Positions 31,888-38,390 of a DNA stretch of 38,390 nt are shown one piece after another; position 1 is the first letter of the stretch, and the number at the start of each line of letters is the position of its first letter. Both the position numbers and the translations under genes were made by a program. The notes beneath the pieces are model-generated. The model made no database searches. It was not told the origin of the DNA and worked only from the letters and a program-made list of their open reading frames with translations. This DNA is from Pseudomonadota bacterium (GTDB taxonomy: Bacteria; Pseudomonadota; Gammaproteobacteria; Acidithiobacillales; Acidithiobacillaceae), in NCBI GenBank assembly GCA_021827445.1, contig JAKAVW010000001.1, forward strand, positions 1-38,390. Reading direction: 5' to 3'.

Positions 31888-31899
31888 GGATGGCTTCCT

Positions 31900-32094
31900 T
31901 TAGTCAAAAACATGGGGTGGTTGTTTGAAGTGATCATCTGTCCGGTAGTCCTGCTCGGCCAGCAGGTAGACAATATCCAAGGTGTCCTTGGCAAAGTTTT
32001 CGGCATTTTTAACGATGGGCTCGACTATTTTAGCAAGGTCCTTTTTGTCGAAGCGGATGGTGATACCGTGCTTGTCTTTATGGATGACTTCCAT
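31900..32094 (-). CDS. Small hypothetical protein, 64 aa
   Basis: A 64-residue protein. The frame is open upstream to 32166, but AAGGAGAG sits seven bases before the ATG at 32094, which is chosen. A short beta hairpin (ITIRFDKKDL) precedes a helix (AKIVEPIVKNAENFAKD). It leads a two-gene unit with the 73-aa gene. A paired small-protein role such as toxin-antitoxin is conceivable but no signature supports it. Confidence 0.65.
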   Translation of the reverse strand: MEVIHKDKHGITIRFDKKDLAKIVEPIVKNAENFAKDTLDIVYLLAEQDYRTDDHFKQPPHVFD

Positions 32095-32203
32095 GCGTGC
32101 TCTCCTTTTTGAAGTCAACAGGCAGCGCGTTCTGTCGAGGAATGATTGCGCTTGTCTATAATGCATTTCTATGGCGCATATATTGTGATCAACTATTAGA
32201 GGT

Positions 32204-32563
32204 TTAGTTCAGCCTGAGTGCCTTGTCAAAGGGCGCTGCCGCATGGCCGGGTGCCGGACTCTGGTCCATGCGGGCGAGCAGACGCAAGCCGCCGATGACG
32301 CCGGTGATGCGCGCGCGCACGGCGTCCTCCCAGCTACCCTGGGCCAGGGGCCAGTATTTGCATTGGGTATGCGTCGCGCGGGGGATATCTGGCGCCGTGT
32401 GGCAGTCGAGAACGACAAGGAGATCGGGCCAGGCATGGTCGGGTTCATCCGTCCTCGCTTCCAGCCAGTCCGCACCCAAGGCTTCCGCCAAAGTGGCGGC
32501 ATAGCGGGCCTTTGCCGGATCAGTCGGATGCCAGAACAGGATGCGCGCGCGCCGTTTATACAT
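32204..32563 (-). CDS. Degenerate low-molecular-weight phosphatase/arsenate-reductase-like protein
   Basis: A 119-residue protein. The order of elements recalls low-molecular-weight phosphatase or ArsC proteins: an N-terminal strand and loop (RILFWHPTDPAKARYAA), a WLEARTDEP strand, a DLLVVLDCH strand and a C-terminal helix. The usual catalytic loop C-x5-R is missing; the loop reads WHPTDPAK with no cysteine. The only cysteines are C54 and C68. It is thus probably not a phosphatase or arsenate reductase. The ATG at 32563 has AAGGG upstream. It is divergent from the helicase gene. Confidence 0.65.
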   Translation of the reverse strand: MYKRRARILFWHPTDPAKARYAATLAEALGADWLEARTDEPDHAWPDLLVVLDCHTAPDIPRATHTQCKYWPLAQGSWEDAVRARITGVIGGLRLLARMDQSPAPGHAAAPFDKALRLN

Positions 32564-32633
32564 GGAATGCCCTTGTTGCCACGAAATTGTGTAAAAATAG
32601 CAGGACTGATGATAAAACGGGAGCGGCAATGGG

Positions 32634-34559
32634 GTGTCGGGAGTGATAAGGGAGGGGGAAGACTGGTCCGTGCTGTTAGGGCAGGCCGGGGCGTTGGCCC
32701 AAGTGCTGCCGCAGTTCCGGGCGCGGACGCAGCAGCAGGCCATGGCCGCGCAGGTGGCCCATACCTTGCACAATGGTGGTGTTGCCCTGATCGAAGCGGG
32801 GACAGGGACGGGCAAAACTTTCGCTTATCTCCTGCCAGCCATGCTTTCCGGGCGCAAAGTACTGGTCTCTACCGGTAGCAAGGCCTTGCAGGATCAGATT
32901 CTGGAAAAGGATATTCCGCTGCTGTTGCGGGCTACCGGAAAGCCGCTGCGGGTCAGTCGCCTCAAGGGGAGGGCCAATTATCTCTGTCGGCATCGTCTGC
33001 AACGCTTCGGTGCCGAGGGCGTGGCACCCGCTCTGGCGGCACCTTTGGCGCGGGTGGCGGACTGGGCCGGACGGACTCGGGAGGGGGATATTGGCGAGCT
33101 GACTTCGGTGCCCGAGGATTCGCCGGTCTGGCCCCTGGTGACCTCGACCCGGGACAACTGCCTCGGCAGCGATTGCCCAGAGTATGGGCGTTGCCACGTC
33201 ATTGAGGCGCGACGGCAGGCGCAGGAGGCGGATATTCTGGTGGTGAATCATCACCTGCTCTTCTCTGATCTGGCGTTGAAGGCGAACGGCATGGGGGATT
33301 TATTGCCGCGGGTCGAGGCGATAGTGCTGGATGAGGCGCATCAGGTGCTGGATCTGGCCGGACGTTATTTCGGTCAGCAACTGAGCAGTCATCAGCTCTG
33401 GGATTGGGCACGGGACAGCCGTGCCGAAACCCTGACCGAGGCGGGGGATGATGAACGCTTACTGGCTGCAGCGGCGCAGGTGGAAACCCTCACGACCGCG
33501 TGGCGAACTACATTGGGTCCCGGTGAGGAGCGCGGGTCCTGGACCCTGCATACGGATAACGCGCAAAGTGCTGCCTTTGCCCGTCTGCGTCAGGCTGTGG
33601 CGGAGCTGAATCAGGCCCTGACCGCGGCTGCAGCGCGTGGCAAGGGCCTGGAGCAATGTGCGGCACGCGGCGCAACCCTGCTGGCGACGGTCGATTTTTT
33701 TACGACGCACGATGCCCAGAATATGGTGTTCTGGCAGGAAAAGAAGGCACGTACGGTGCAGTTCCATGCGACCCCGCTGGATGTCGCAGCACCCTTGCAG
33801 CGGCATCTGCTGGAGCCGGTGGAAAGTGTGATCCTGACCAGCGCGACTTTGCGGGTCGGTGACAGTTTCACCAGCACCGAGCGGGCCCTGGGTTTGACGG
33901 GTGCGAGCACCTTTACCGCTGCATCACCCTTTGATTATGCCCGGCAATCCTTGCTGTATCTGCCACCGGCGATGCCGGAGCCCAATCATCCCACGTATAC
34001 CCAGGCTTGTCTGGAAGCCGCTGCACCGGTCATTGAGGCCAGTGGCGGACGAACCTTTTTCCTCTTCACCAGTCACCGGGCCTTGCAGGAGGCTGCGGCA
34101 TCCTTGTCGCAGCGGCTGTCCTTCCCTATTCTGGTGCAGGGGAGCATGCCGCGACCCCGTCTTCTGGACCGTTTTCGCAGTCTGGGTAATGCGGTGCTGC
34201 TGGGGGCGGCGAGTTTCTGGGAGGGGGTGGATGTGCAGGGTGAGGCGCTCTCCTGCGTTATTATCGACAAATTGCCTTTTGCCAGTCCCGCGGACCCGAT
34301 TCTGCGGGCGCGCACGGAACAGTGCCAGGCGGCGGGCGGCGAGCCTTTCCGGGAATTGCAGATCCCCCAGGCGGTCATTGCCCTGCGCCAGGGTGTTGGG
34401 CGGCTGATACGCTCCGAGACGGATCGCGGCGTGCTCATGCTCTGCGATCCACGCCTGCGCACAAAGGGCTACGGGCGGATTTTTCTCGATAGTCTGCCGC
34501 CCATGCAGCGTGTTTCCAGCCTTGATGCGGTCCAAGCCTTCTGGCGGGAAAAAGCCTGA
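32634..34559 (+). CDS. DinG/YoaA-type XPD-like helicase
   Basis: A 641-residue iron-sulfur helicase of superfamily 2. Walker A GTGTGKT lies at 56-62, DEAH at 233-236, and the four cluster cysteines at C118, C176, C181 and C187. The C-terminal part holds a GSFWEGVDV-type motif (as ASFWEGVDV) and QGVGRLIR, which are motifs V and VI. It unwinds DNA 5'-3' in repair or replication-transcription conflicts. The GTG at 32634 is used; GTG 32643 is possible. It is closer to YoaA than to the longer DinG. The stop codon overlaps the tsaB start (TGATG). Confidence 0.93.
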   Translation: MSGVIREGEDWSVLLGQAGALAQVLPQFRARTQQQAMAAQVAHTLHNGGVALIEAGTGTGKTFAYLLPAMLSGRKVLVSTGSKALQDQILEKDIPLLLRATGKPLRVSRLKGRANYLCRHRLQRFGAEGVAPALAAPLARVADWAGRTREGDIGELTSVPEDSPVWPLVTSTRDNCLGSDCPEYGRCHVIEARRQAQEADILVVNHHLLFSDLALKANGMGDLLPRVEAIVLDEAHQVLDLAGRYFGQQLSSHQLWDWARDSRAETLTEAGDDERLLAAAAQVETLTTAWRTTLGPGEERGSWTLHTDNAQSAAFARLRQAVAELNQALTAAAARGKGLEQCAARGATLLATVDFFTTHDAQNMVFWQEKKARTVQFHATPLDVAAPLQRHLLEPVESVILTSATLRVGDSFTSTERALGLTGASTFTAASPFDYARQSLLYLPPAMPEPNHPTYTQACLEAAAPVIEASGGRTFFLFTSHRALQEAAASLSQRLSFPILVQGSMPRPRLLDRFRSLGNAVLLGAASFWEGVDVQGEALSCVIIDKLPFASPADPILRARTEQCQAAGGEPFRELQIPQAVIALRQGVGRLIRSETDRGVLMLCDPRLRTKGYGRIFLDSLPPMQRVSSLDAVQAFWREKA

Positions 34560-35233
34560 TGGACGCGCGCCGTTTCCTGGCCATGGATACCGCCACCGAG
34601 GCCTGCTCGGTGGCGGTCAGTACGTCAGATGGGGTGCTGGAAGAGCTTGTCGTGGCGGCTAATGGCCACAGTCAGTTGTTGTTGCCCATGGTTCAGCGGG
34701 TGCTGGATCGTGCCGGCATGACTCTCGCCGATATAGAGGCCATCGCTTGCGGCGTAGGTCCCGGTGGCTTCACCGGAGTGCGTATTGGCGTCAGTACCGC
34801 ACAGGCGCTGGCCATGGCCCGGGGATTGCCCGTCTATCCCGTTTCCAGTTTGCAGGCACTGGCTGCGACGGTGCCGCAGCCGCAGGTGCTGGCGGCGCTC
34901 GATGCGCGTCGGGGCGAAGTTTACGCAGGGGTGTTCTGTCAGGACGCGCAGGGTATCCCTCAGTTGCAAGGTGCGGAAAAAGTCTGTGCACCCGATGTCG
35001 TGGACTGGCCCGCTGCTGGTCAGTGGTGGGGGCTGGGTACCGGCTGGCAAGCCTATCATGCCCACTGGCAGGGGACTGGCGTACTCGGTTGGCGTGGTGA
35101 CAGTTTTCCGCGGGCCGAGGCCGTATTGCGCCTTGCGCAGACGCGCTGTCAGACAGGAGATCGCGGCATTTCCCCGGCGTTGCTGGAGCCGCACTATATC
35201 CGTCCATCCCTGCCGGAGGCGCAACAAAAATGA
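34559..35233 (+). CDS. tsaB: TsaB, tRNA t6A biosynthesis protein
   Basis: A 224-residue protein of the ASKHA fold: an N-terminal AMDTATEACSVAV strand pair and the GVGPGGFTGVRIG segment at about 65-77. TsaB scaffolds TsaD and TsaE for threonylcarbamoyl transfer to A37 of ANN-decoding tRNAs. The gene is squeezed between the helicase (1-nt overlap) and rimI (4-nt overlap), an arrangement common in proteobacteria. Confidence 0.95.
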   Translation: MDARRFLAMDTATEACSVAVSTSDGVLEELVVAANGHSQLLLPMVQRVLDRAGMTLADIEAIACGVGPGGFTGVRIGVSTAQALAMARGLPVYPVSSLQALAATVPQPQVLAALDARRGEVYAGVFCQDAQGIPQLQGAEKVCAPDVVDWPAAGQWWGLGTGWQAYHAHWQGTGVLGWRGDSFPRAEAVLRLAQTRCQTGDRGISPALLEPHYIRPSLPEAQQK

Positions 35234-35700
35234 ATCTGCGCCCCATGCAGACCGGTGATCTGGATGCCGTGGCGACGCTGGAATCGCACATTTCACCGGG
35301 ACCCTGGACGCGGGGTATTTTCCGCGACTGCATGCAGGCGGGTTATGATGCTTGGATTATGGAGGATGACGCCGGCGTGCTGGTGGCCTTTGGAGTCTTG
35401 TCCACGGGTGCGGCCGAGGCGCATATCCTCAATCTTGGTGTGGTGCCTGCCCTGCGCCGGCGCGGTTTTGGACGGCGCATGCTGCAACATCTTCTCTGCC
35501 GGGCCAGGCAACTGGGTGCGCAAAGGGCCTTTCTCGAAGTACGGGTGTCCAATGCCGGTGCGCAGGATCTGTATCGTTCCCAGGGTTTCCATGAAATCGG
35601 GGTGCGTTTGAATTATTATCGCAATGAAGAGGGTCGGGAGGATGCGCTGGTCTTGTCCTTGTCGCTTCTGCCGTCCGTAAATCAACTCAGAGAAGGTTAA
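35230..35700 (+). CDS. rimI: RimI-type N-acetyltransferase
   Basis: A 156-residue GNAT acetyltransferase. The acetyl-CoA binding segment RRRGFGRRML sits near residues 76-85, and the N-A-x-x-LY segment (NAGAQDLYRSQGF) near 109-121 is typical of RimI, which acetylates the N-terminus of ribosomal protein S18. It overlaps tsaB by 4 nt (ATGA), a conserved neighbourhood. Confidence 0.92.
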   Translation: MNLRPMQTGDLDAVATLESHISPGPWTRGIFRDCMQAGYDAWIMEDDAGVLVAFGVLSTGAAEAHILNLGVVPALRRRGFGRRMLQHLLCRARQLGAQRAFLEVRVSNAGAQDLYRSQGFHEIGVRLNYYRNEEGREDALVLSLSLLPSVNQLREG

Positions 35701-35706
35701 TCTTTT

Positions 35707-37326
35707 ATGTCGTCATCCCCTGTTGCTGCGGCCTCGGCCGACGCGTTTATTGACGCCATTCGGCGTCGCCGCACCTTTGCCATCATCTCCCACCCCGATG
35801 CCGGCAAGACGACACTGACCGAAAAACTCCTGCTCTTCGGGGGTGCGATTCAGTTGGCGGGGACGGTCAAGGCGCGCAAAAGCAGTCGTCACGCCACCAG
35901 CGATTGGATGGCCATTGAAAAGAGTCGCGGCATTTCCGTCGCCAGTTCGGTGATGCAGTTTGAATATGATGAGCATGTCATCAATTTGCTGGACACGCCG
36001 GGTCATCAGGACTTCTCCGAAGATACTTACCGGGTACTGACGGCGGTGGATTCGGCGCTGATGGTGATCGACGGTGGCAATGGCGTTGAGGCGCAGACCA
36101 TCAAGCTGCTGGAAGTCTGCCGCCTGCGCGATACCCCCATCATCACCTTTATGAACAAGTTCGACCGTGAAAGCCGCGATCCGACGGAATTGCTGGATGA
36201 GGTGGAGTCGGTACTGGGTATCCGGTGCGCGCCGGTCACCTGGCCAATCGGTATGGGCAAGCGTTTCCGGGGGGTCTACCACTTGCTGCGCGATGAGGTG
36301 CTGGTGTTCGCCGCTGGTGAGGAAACCCGGGAGCAGACGGTGGAGCGGATTGCCGGGATCAATAACCCGGAGTTGGATCGCCGCTTTCCTGAAGAGATGT
36401 CTGAGTTGCGGGAACAGGTGGACTTACTGCGTGGTGCCTCCCACCCCTTCGCGCTGGAGGATTTTCTAGAGGGACAGCAGACGCCAGTGTTTTTCGGCTC
36501 GGCCATCAATAACTTCGGGGTGCGGGAATTGCTGGGGGCCCTTATCGACTGGGCGCCTTCACCTCGCCCCCGTCCCACCACGGGGCGGACGGTGCGGCCT
36601 GAAGAAGAGGCTTTCAGCGGTTTTGTGTTCAAGATTCAGGCCAATATGGACCCCCAGCATCGCGACCGGGTGGCGTTTCTCCGGGTCTGCTCCGGGCACT
36701 TTCAGCGAGGCATGAAGATTAAACATTTGCGCCTGGGACGGGATATTCAGGTGCATAATCCCATTACTTTCCTCGCCCAGGAGCGGGAGCTGGTGGAGGA
36801 AGCCTTCGCCGGTGACATCATCGGCCTGCATAATCACGGCAGCATTCAGATTGGCGATAGTTTCAGTCAGGGTGAAGCTCTGCAGTTCACCGGGATTCCC
36901 TACTTTGCGCCGGAGTTGTTCCGCCGGGTGCGCCTGCGTAACCCGCTCAAGGCCAAGCAACTGCAAAAGGGGCTGCAGCAGTTGGCGGAGGAAGGCGCCA
37001 CCCAGGTCTTCAAACCGCGGCAAGGTGGGGATATGATTCTTGGTGCGGTCGGCGTACTGCAATTTGATGTGGTAGCGGAACGGCTGAAAACCGAATATGC
37101 CGTCGACGCGATTTTCGAGCCGGTGACGGTGCAGGCGGCGCGCTGGATTCAGTGTGATGACCCCAAAATACTTGCCGAATTTACCCGCAGGCATGAAGAA
37201 CAGCTCGCCGAAGATGCGGGGGATCGCCTCGCCTATCTGGCGCCTTCTCGCGTTAATCTGGACCTTACTATGGAGCGCTGGCCACAGGTGGTGTTCCATG
37301 CTACCCGGGAGCACGCGGGAACCTGA
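35707..37326 (+). CDS. prfC: Peptide chain release factor 3
   Basis: A 539-residue translational GTPase. G1 is HPDAGKTT at 29-36, followed by ISVASSVMQF (switch I), DTPGHQDF (G3) and NKFD (G4). RF3 recycles RF1/RF2 after termination. The length matches the family (about 530). It lies six bases after rimI and probably belongs to the same run; AAGG about ten bases before the ATG is a modest ribosome site. Confidence 0.96.
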   Translation: MSSSPVAAASADAFIDAIRRRRTFAIISHPDAGKTTLTEKLLLFGGAIQLAGTVKARKSSRHATSDWMAIEKSRGISVASSVMQFEYDEHVINLLDTPGHQDFSEDTYRVLTAVDSALMVIDGGNGVEAQTIKLLEVCRLRDTPIITFMNKFDRESRDPTELLDEVESVLGIRCAPVTWPIGMGKRFRGVYHLLRDEVLVFAAGEETREQTVERIAGINNPELDRRFPEEMSELREQVDLLRGASHPFALEDFLEGQQTPVFFGSAINNFGVRELLGALIDWAPSPRPRPTTGRTVRPEEEAFSGFVFKIQANMDPQHRDRVAFLRVCSGHFQRGMKIKHLRLGRDIQVHNPITFLAQERELVEEAFAGDIIGLHNHGSIQIGDSFSQGEALQFTGIPYFAPELFRRVRLRNPLKAKQLQKGLQQLAEEGATQVFKPRQGGDMILGAVGVLQFDVVAERLKTEYAVDAIFEPVTVQAARWIQCDDPKILAEFTRRHEEQLAEDAGDRLAYLAPSRVNLDLTMERWPQVVFHATREHAGT

Positions 37327-37347
37327 TCCAAAGCGAAGGAGGAAGCC

Positions 37348-37791
37348 ATGCTTCGATGCGTGATACTTTTGCTGGTCGTCGGCTTGTGGCCCCTCGCGGC
37401 GCTGGCGCAGGATCTGGAATCCCTGCGCAATCAGGCCGAACAGGACCCAGCCGCGCTGGCGCGTTTGCAGCAGGCGGCATCAGCGCGGGATGCCAAGGCC
37501 GCCTTCTACCTCGGTACCCTCTACTCGCCTCTGATCACCCGCCAGGAAAGTACCGTCGTCAAAGGCTGGCCGGAGACCTTGCACTGGTACCGTCAGGCGG
37601 CTCGCCTCGGCTGCGCCCGGGCGGATTTTGACCTGGGTCTGGTTTATGAAGAGGGCCTGGGCGTCGCCAAAAATACGCAACGTGCGCGCAAGTATTTCTC
37701 ACGGATGGCGGCAATAGCCCGTACTGAGACGGCATCGCCGTCATCAGCAAGTTCTGCGGTTGGGCGGTACACGGGTATCCATAAGGACTAA
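37348..37791 (+). CDS. Sel1-repeat periplasmic protein
   Basis: A 147-residue protein. A signal peptide (residues 1-21, cleavage after ALAQ or ALA) precedes one or two Sel1-like repeats: AAFYLGTLYS and ADFDLGLVYEEGLGV with AARLGCARA between. Such repeats mediate protein contacts. The tail is serine-rich and unstructured. AAGGAGG before the ATG supports the start. It follows prfC and is followed by a modest terminator. Confidence 0.85.
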   Translation: MLRCVILLLVVGLWPLAALAQDLESLRNQAEQDPAALARLQQAASARDAKAAFYLGTLYSPLITRQESTVVKGWPETLHWYRQAARLGCARADFDLGLVYEEGLGVAKNTQRARKYFSRMAAIARTETASPSSASSAVGRYTGIHKD

Positions 37792-37794
37792 GGT

Positions 37795-37827
37795 AAGGGC
37801 CGATGATGTGAAAATTAGCGGCCTTTT
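37795..37827 (+). terminator. Probable intrinsic terminator after the Sel1-repeat gene
   Basis: AAGGGCCG (37795-37802) pairs with CGGCCTTT (37819-37826) over eight bases with one G-U pair, around a 16-nt loop, and ends in four T. Weaker than the others in the window. Confidence 0.5.
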
Positions 37828-37837
37828 CTCTAACGGA

Positions 37838-38390
37838 TCATTGGGCCAGTGTCTGCGCCAGGCGCCGATACTGGATGGCTTCCGCCAGATGCTGGATACT
37901 GATCGGATCGCTCTCTTCCAGATCCGCAATACTGCGGGCGACGCGCAGCACCCGATGGTAACCGCGTGCGGAGAGATGCAGGGTCTCGGTGGCGCGGCTG
38001 AGCAGGCGGGTGCCCACTGCATCCAGGGCGCAAAACTGCTCCAGCAGTTCGCCCTGAAGTTGCGCGTTGCGTATCTGCTGGCGTTGCCACTGACGTTCAA
38101 CGGCCTGCGCTATGCGTTCGCGCCAGTAGGCGGAACTTTCGCCCTGTGCCGCCTCTTGCAAGGCGCTCACCGGCAGGGCGGGCACTTCCATCTGGATGTC
38201 GATGCGGTCCAGCAGCGGGCCGGAGAGCCGGCTGCGGTATTGGCTGACCTGCGCCGGGGTACAGCGGCACATCTGCTGCGGATCACCGAGATGGCCGCAG
38301 GGACAGGGATTCATCGCCGCGACCAACTGAAAACGGGCCGGAAAAGTGGCCCGCCGCGCCGCCCTGGCGATATGGATTTCTCCGGATTCC
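37838..38390 (-). CDS. comM: ComM/YifB-type Mg-chelatase-like ATPase, partial at window edge
   Basis: The frame stays open to the right edge, so only the C-terminal 184 residues are visible. The segment reading PARFQLVAAMNPCPCG and the cysteine set C-P-C-G, then C-R-C, mark the ComM/YifB family, as do SGPLLDRIDI and the helical C-terminal Mg-chelatase domain. ComM is a hexameric helicase that extends branch migration in natural transformation. An apparent internal TTG start at 38326 is not the real one. It is convergent with the Sel1-repeat gene. Confidence 0.93.
   Translation of the reverse strand, partial: ESGEIHIARAARRATFPARFQLVAAMNPCPCGHLGDPQQMCRCTPAQVSQYRSRLSGPLLDRIDIQMEVPALPVSALQEAAQGESSAYWRERIAQAVERQWQRQQIRNAQLQGELLEQFCALDAVGTRLLSRATETLHLSARGYHRVLRVARSIADLEESDPISIQHLAEAIQYRRLAQTLAQ

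Noticed and set aside
31621..32112. 163-codon + strand frame after the NlpC/P60 gene
   Set aside because: Two minus-strand small genes with good ribosome sites cover the same region and explain it better.

Overview
The window looks like the chromosome of an acidophilic, chemolithoautotrophic sulfur oxidiser, most probably an Acidithiobacillus species. This is inferred from three things: a sulfur-oxidising heterodisulfide reductase-like (sHdr) locus with lipoate-binding proteins and their own lipoate assembly genes; a CbbQ/CbbO pair; and a porin-feoABC iron uptake operon of a kind I recall from that genus. No IS element, prophage, CRISPR array, rRNA or tRNA was recognised. Genes are tightly packed, with many 4-nt stop/start overlaps.

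Layout. 1-9676: the sHdr locus on the + strand: the end of hdrB1, hdrA, a conserved hypothetical gene, hdrC2, hdrB2, a terminator, then lbpA-dsrE-lbpA, and the assembly genes lipS1, lipoate ligase, lipT and lipS2, closed by a terminator. The hdr proteins should oxidise protein- or lipoate-bound sulfane sulfur. The lip genes should make and attach the lipoate carried by the two LbpA proteins. 9856-13166: a FadL-type outer membrane protein, a hypothetical gene, a second lipoate-ligase-like gene and a receiver-like small protein. A 20-bp exact direct repeat brackets the last two. 13224-13547 is a small minus-strand gene.

13674-19759: a translationally coupled run of five genes: hypothetical, CbbQ-like AAA+ ATPase, CbbO-like VWA protein, histone-deacetylase-like amidohydrolase and an aldo/keto reductase-like protein. 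No RuBisCO gene is present in the window. 19781-23178: a TM2-domain protein divergent from a LysR regulator, which leads a run with a glutamine-amidotransferase-like protein lacking its catalytic cysteine, a small hypothetical gene and a DedA membrane protein. 23175-24792: a minus-strand pair, N-carbamoylputrescine amidase and a C26 gamma-glutamyl hydrolase.

25031-29285: an iron uptake operon on the minus strand (OprB-like porin, feoA, feoB, feoC) behind a strong promoter overlapped by a clear Fur box. Upstream lies a DsbC/G-like oxidoreductase with a weaker Fur-like site. Between it and an NlpC/P60 hydrolase sits an orphan promoter-terminator unit that could encode a small RNA of about 165 nt. 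31581-38390: small hypothetical genes, a degenerate arsenate-reductase-like protein, then a housekeeping run (DinG/YoaA helicase, tsaB, rimI, prfC, a Sel1-repeat protein) and the 3' part of comM running off the window end.
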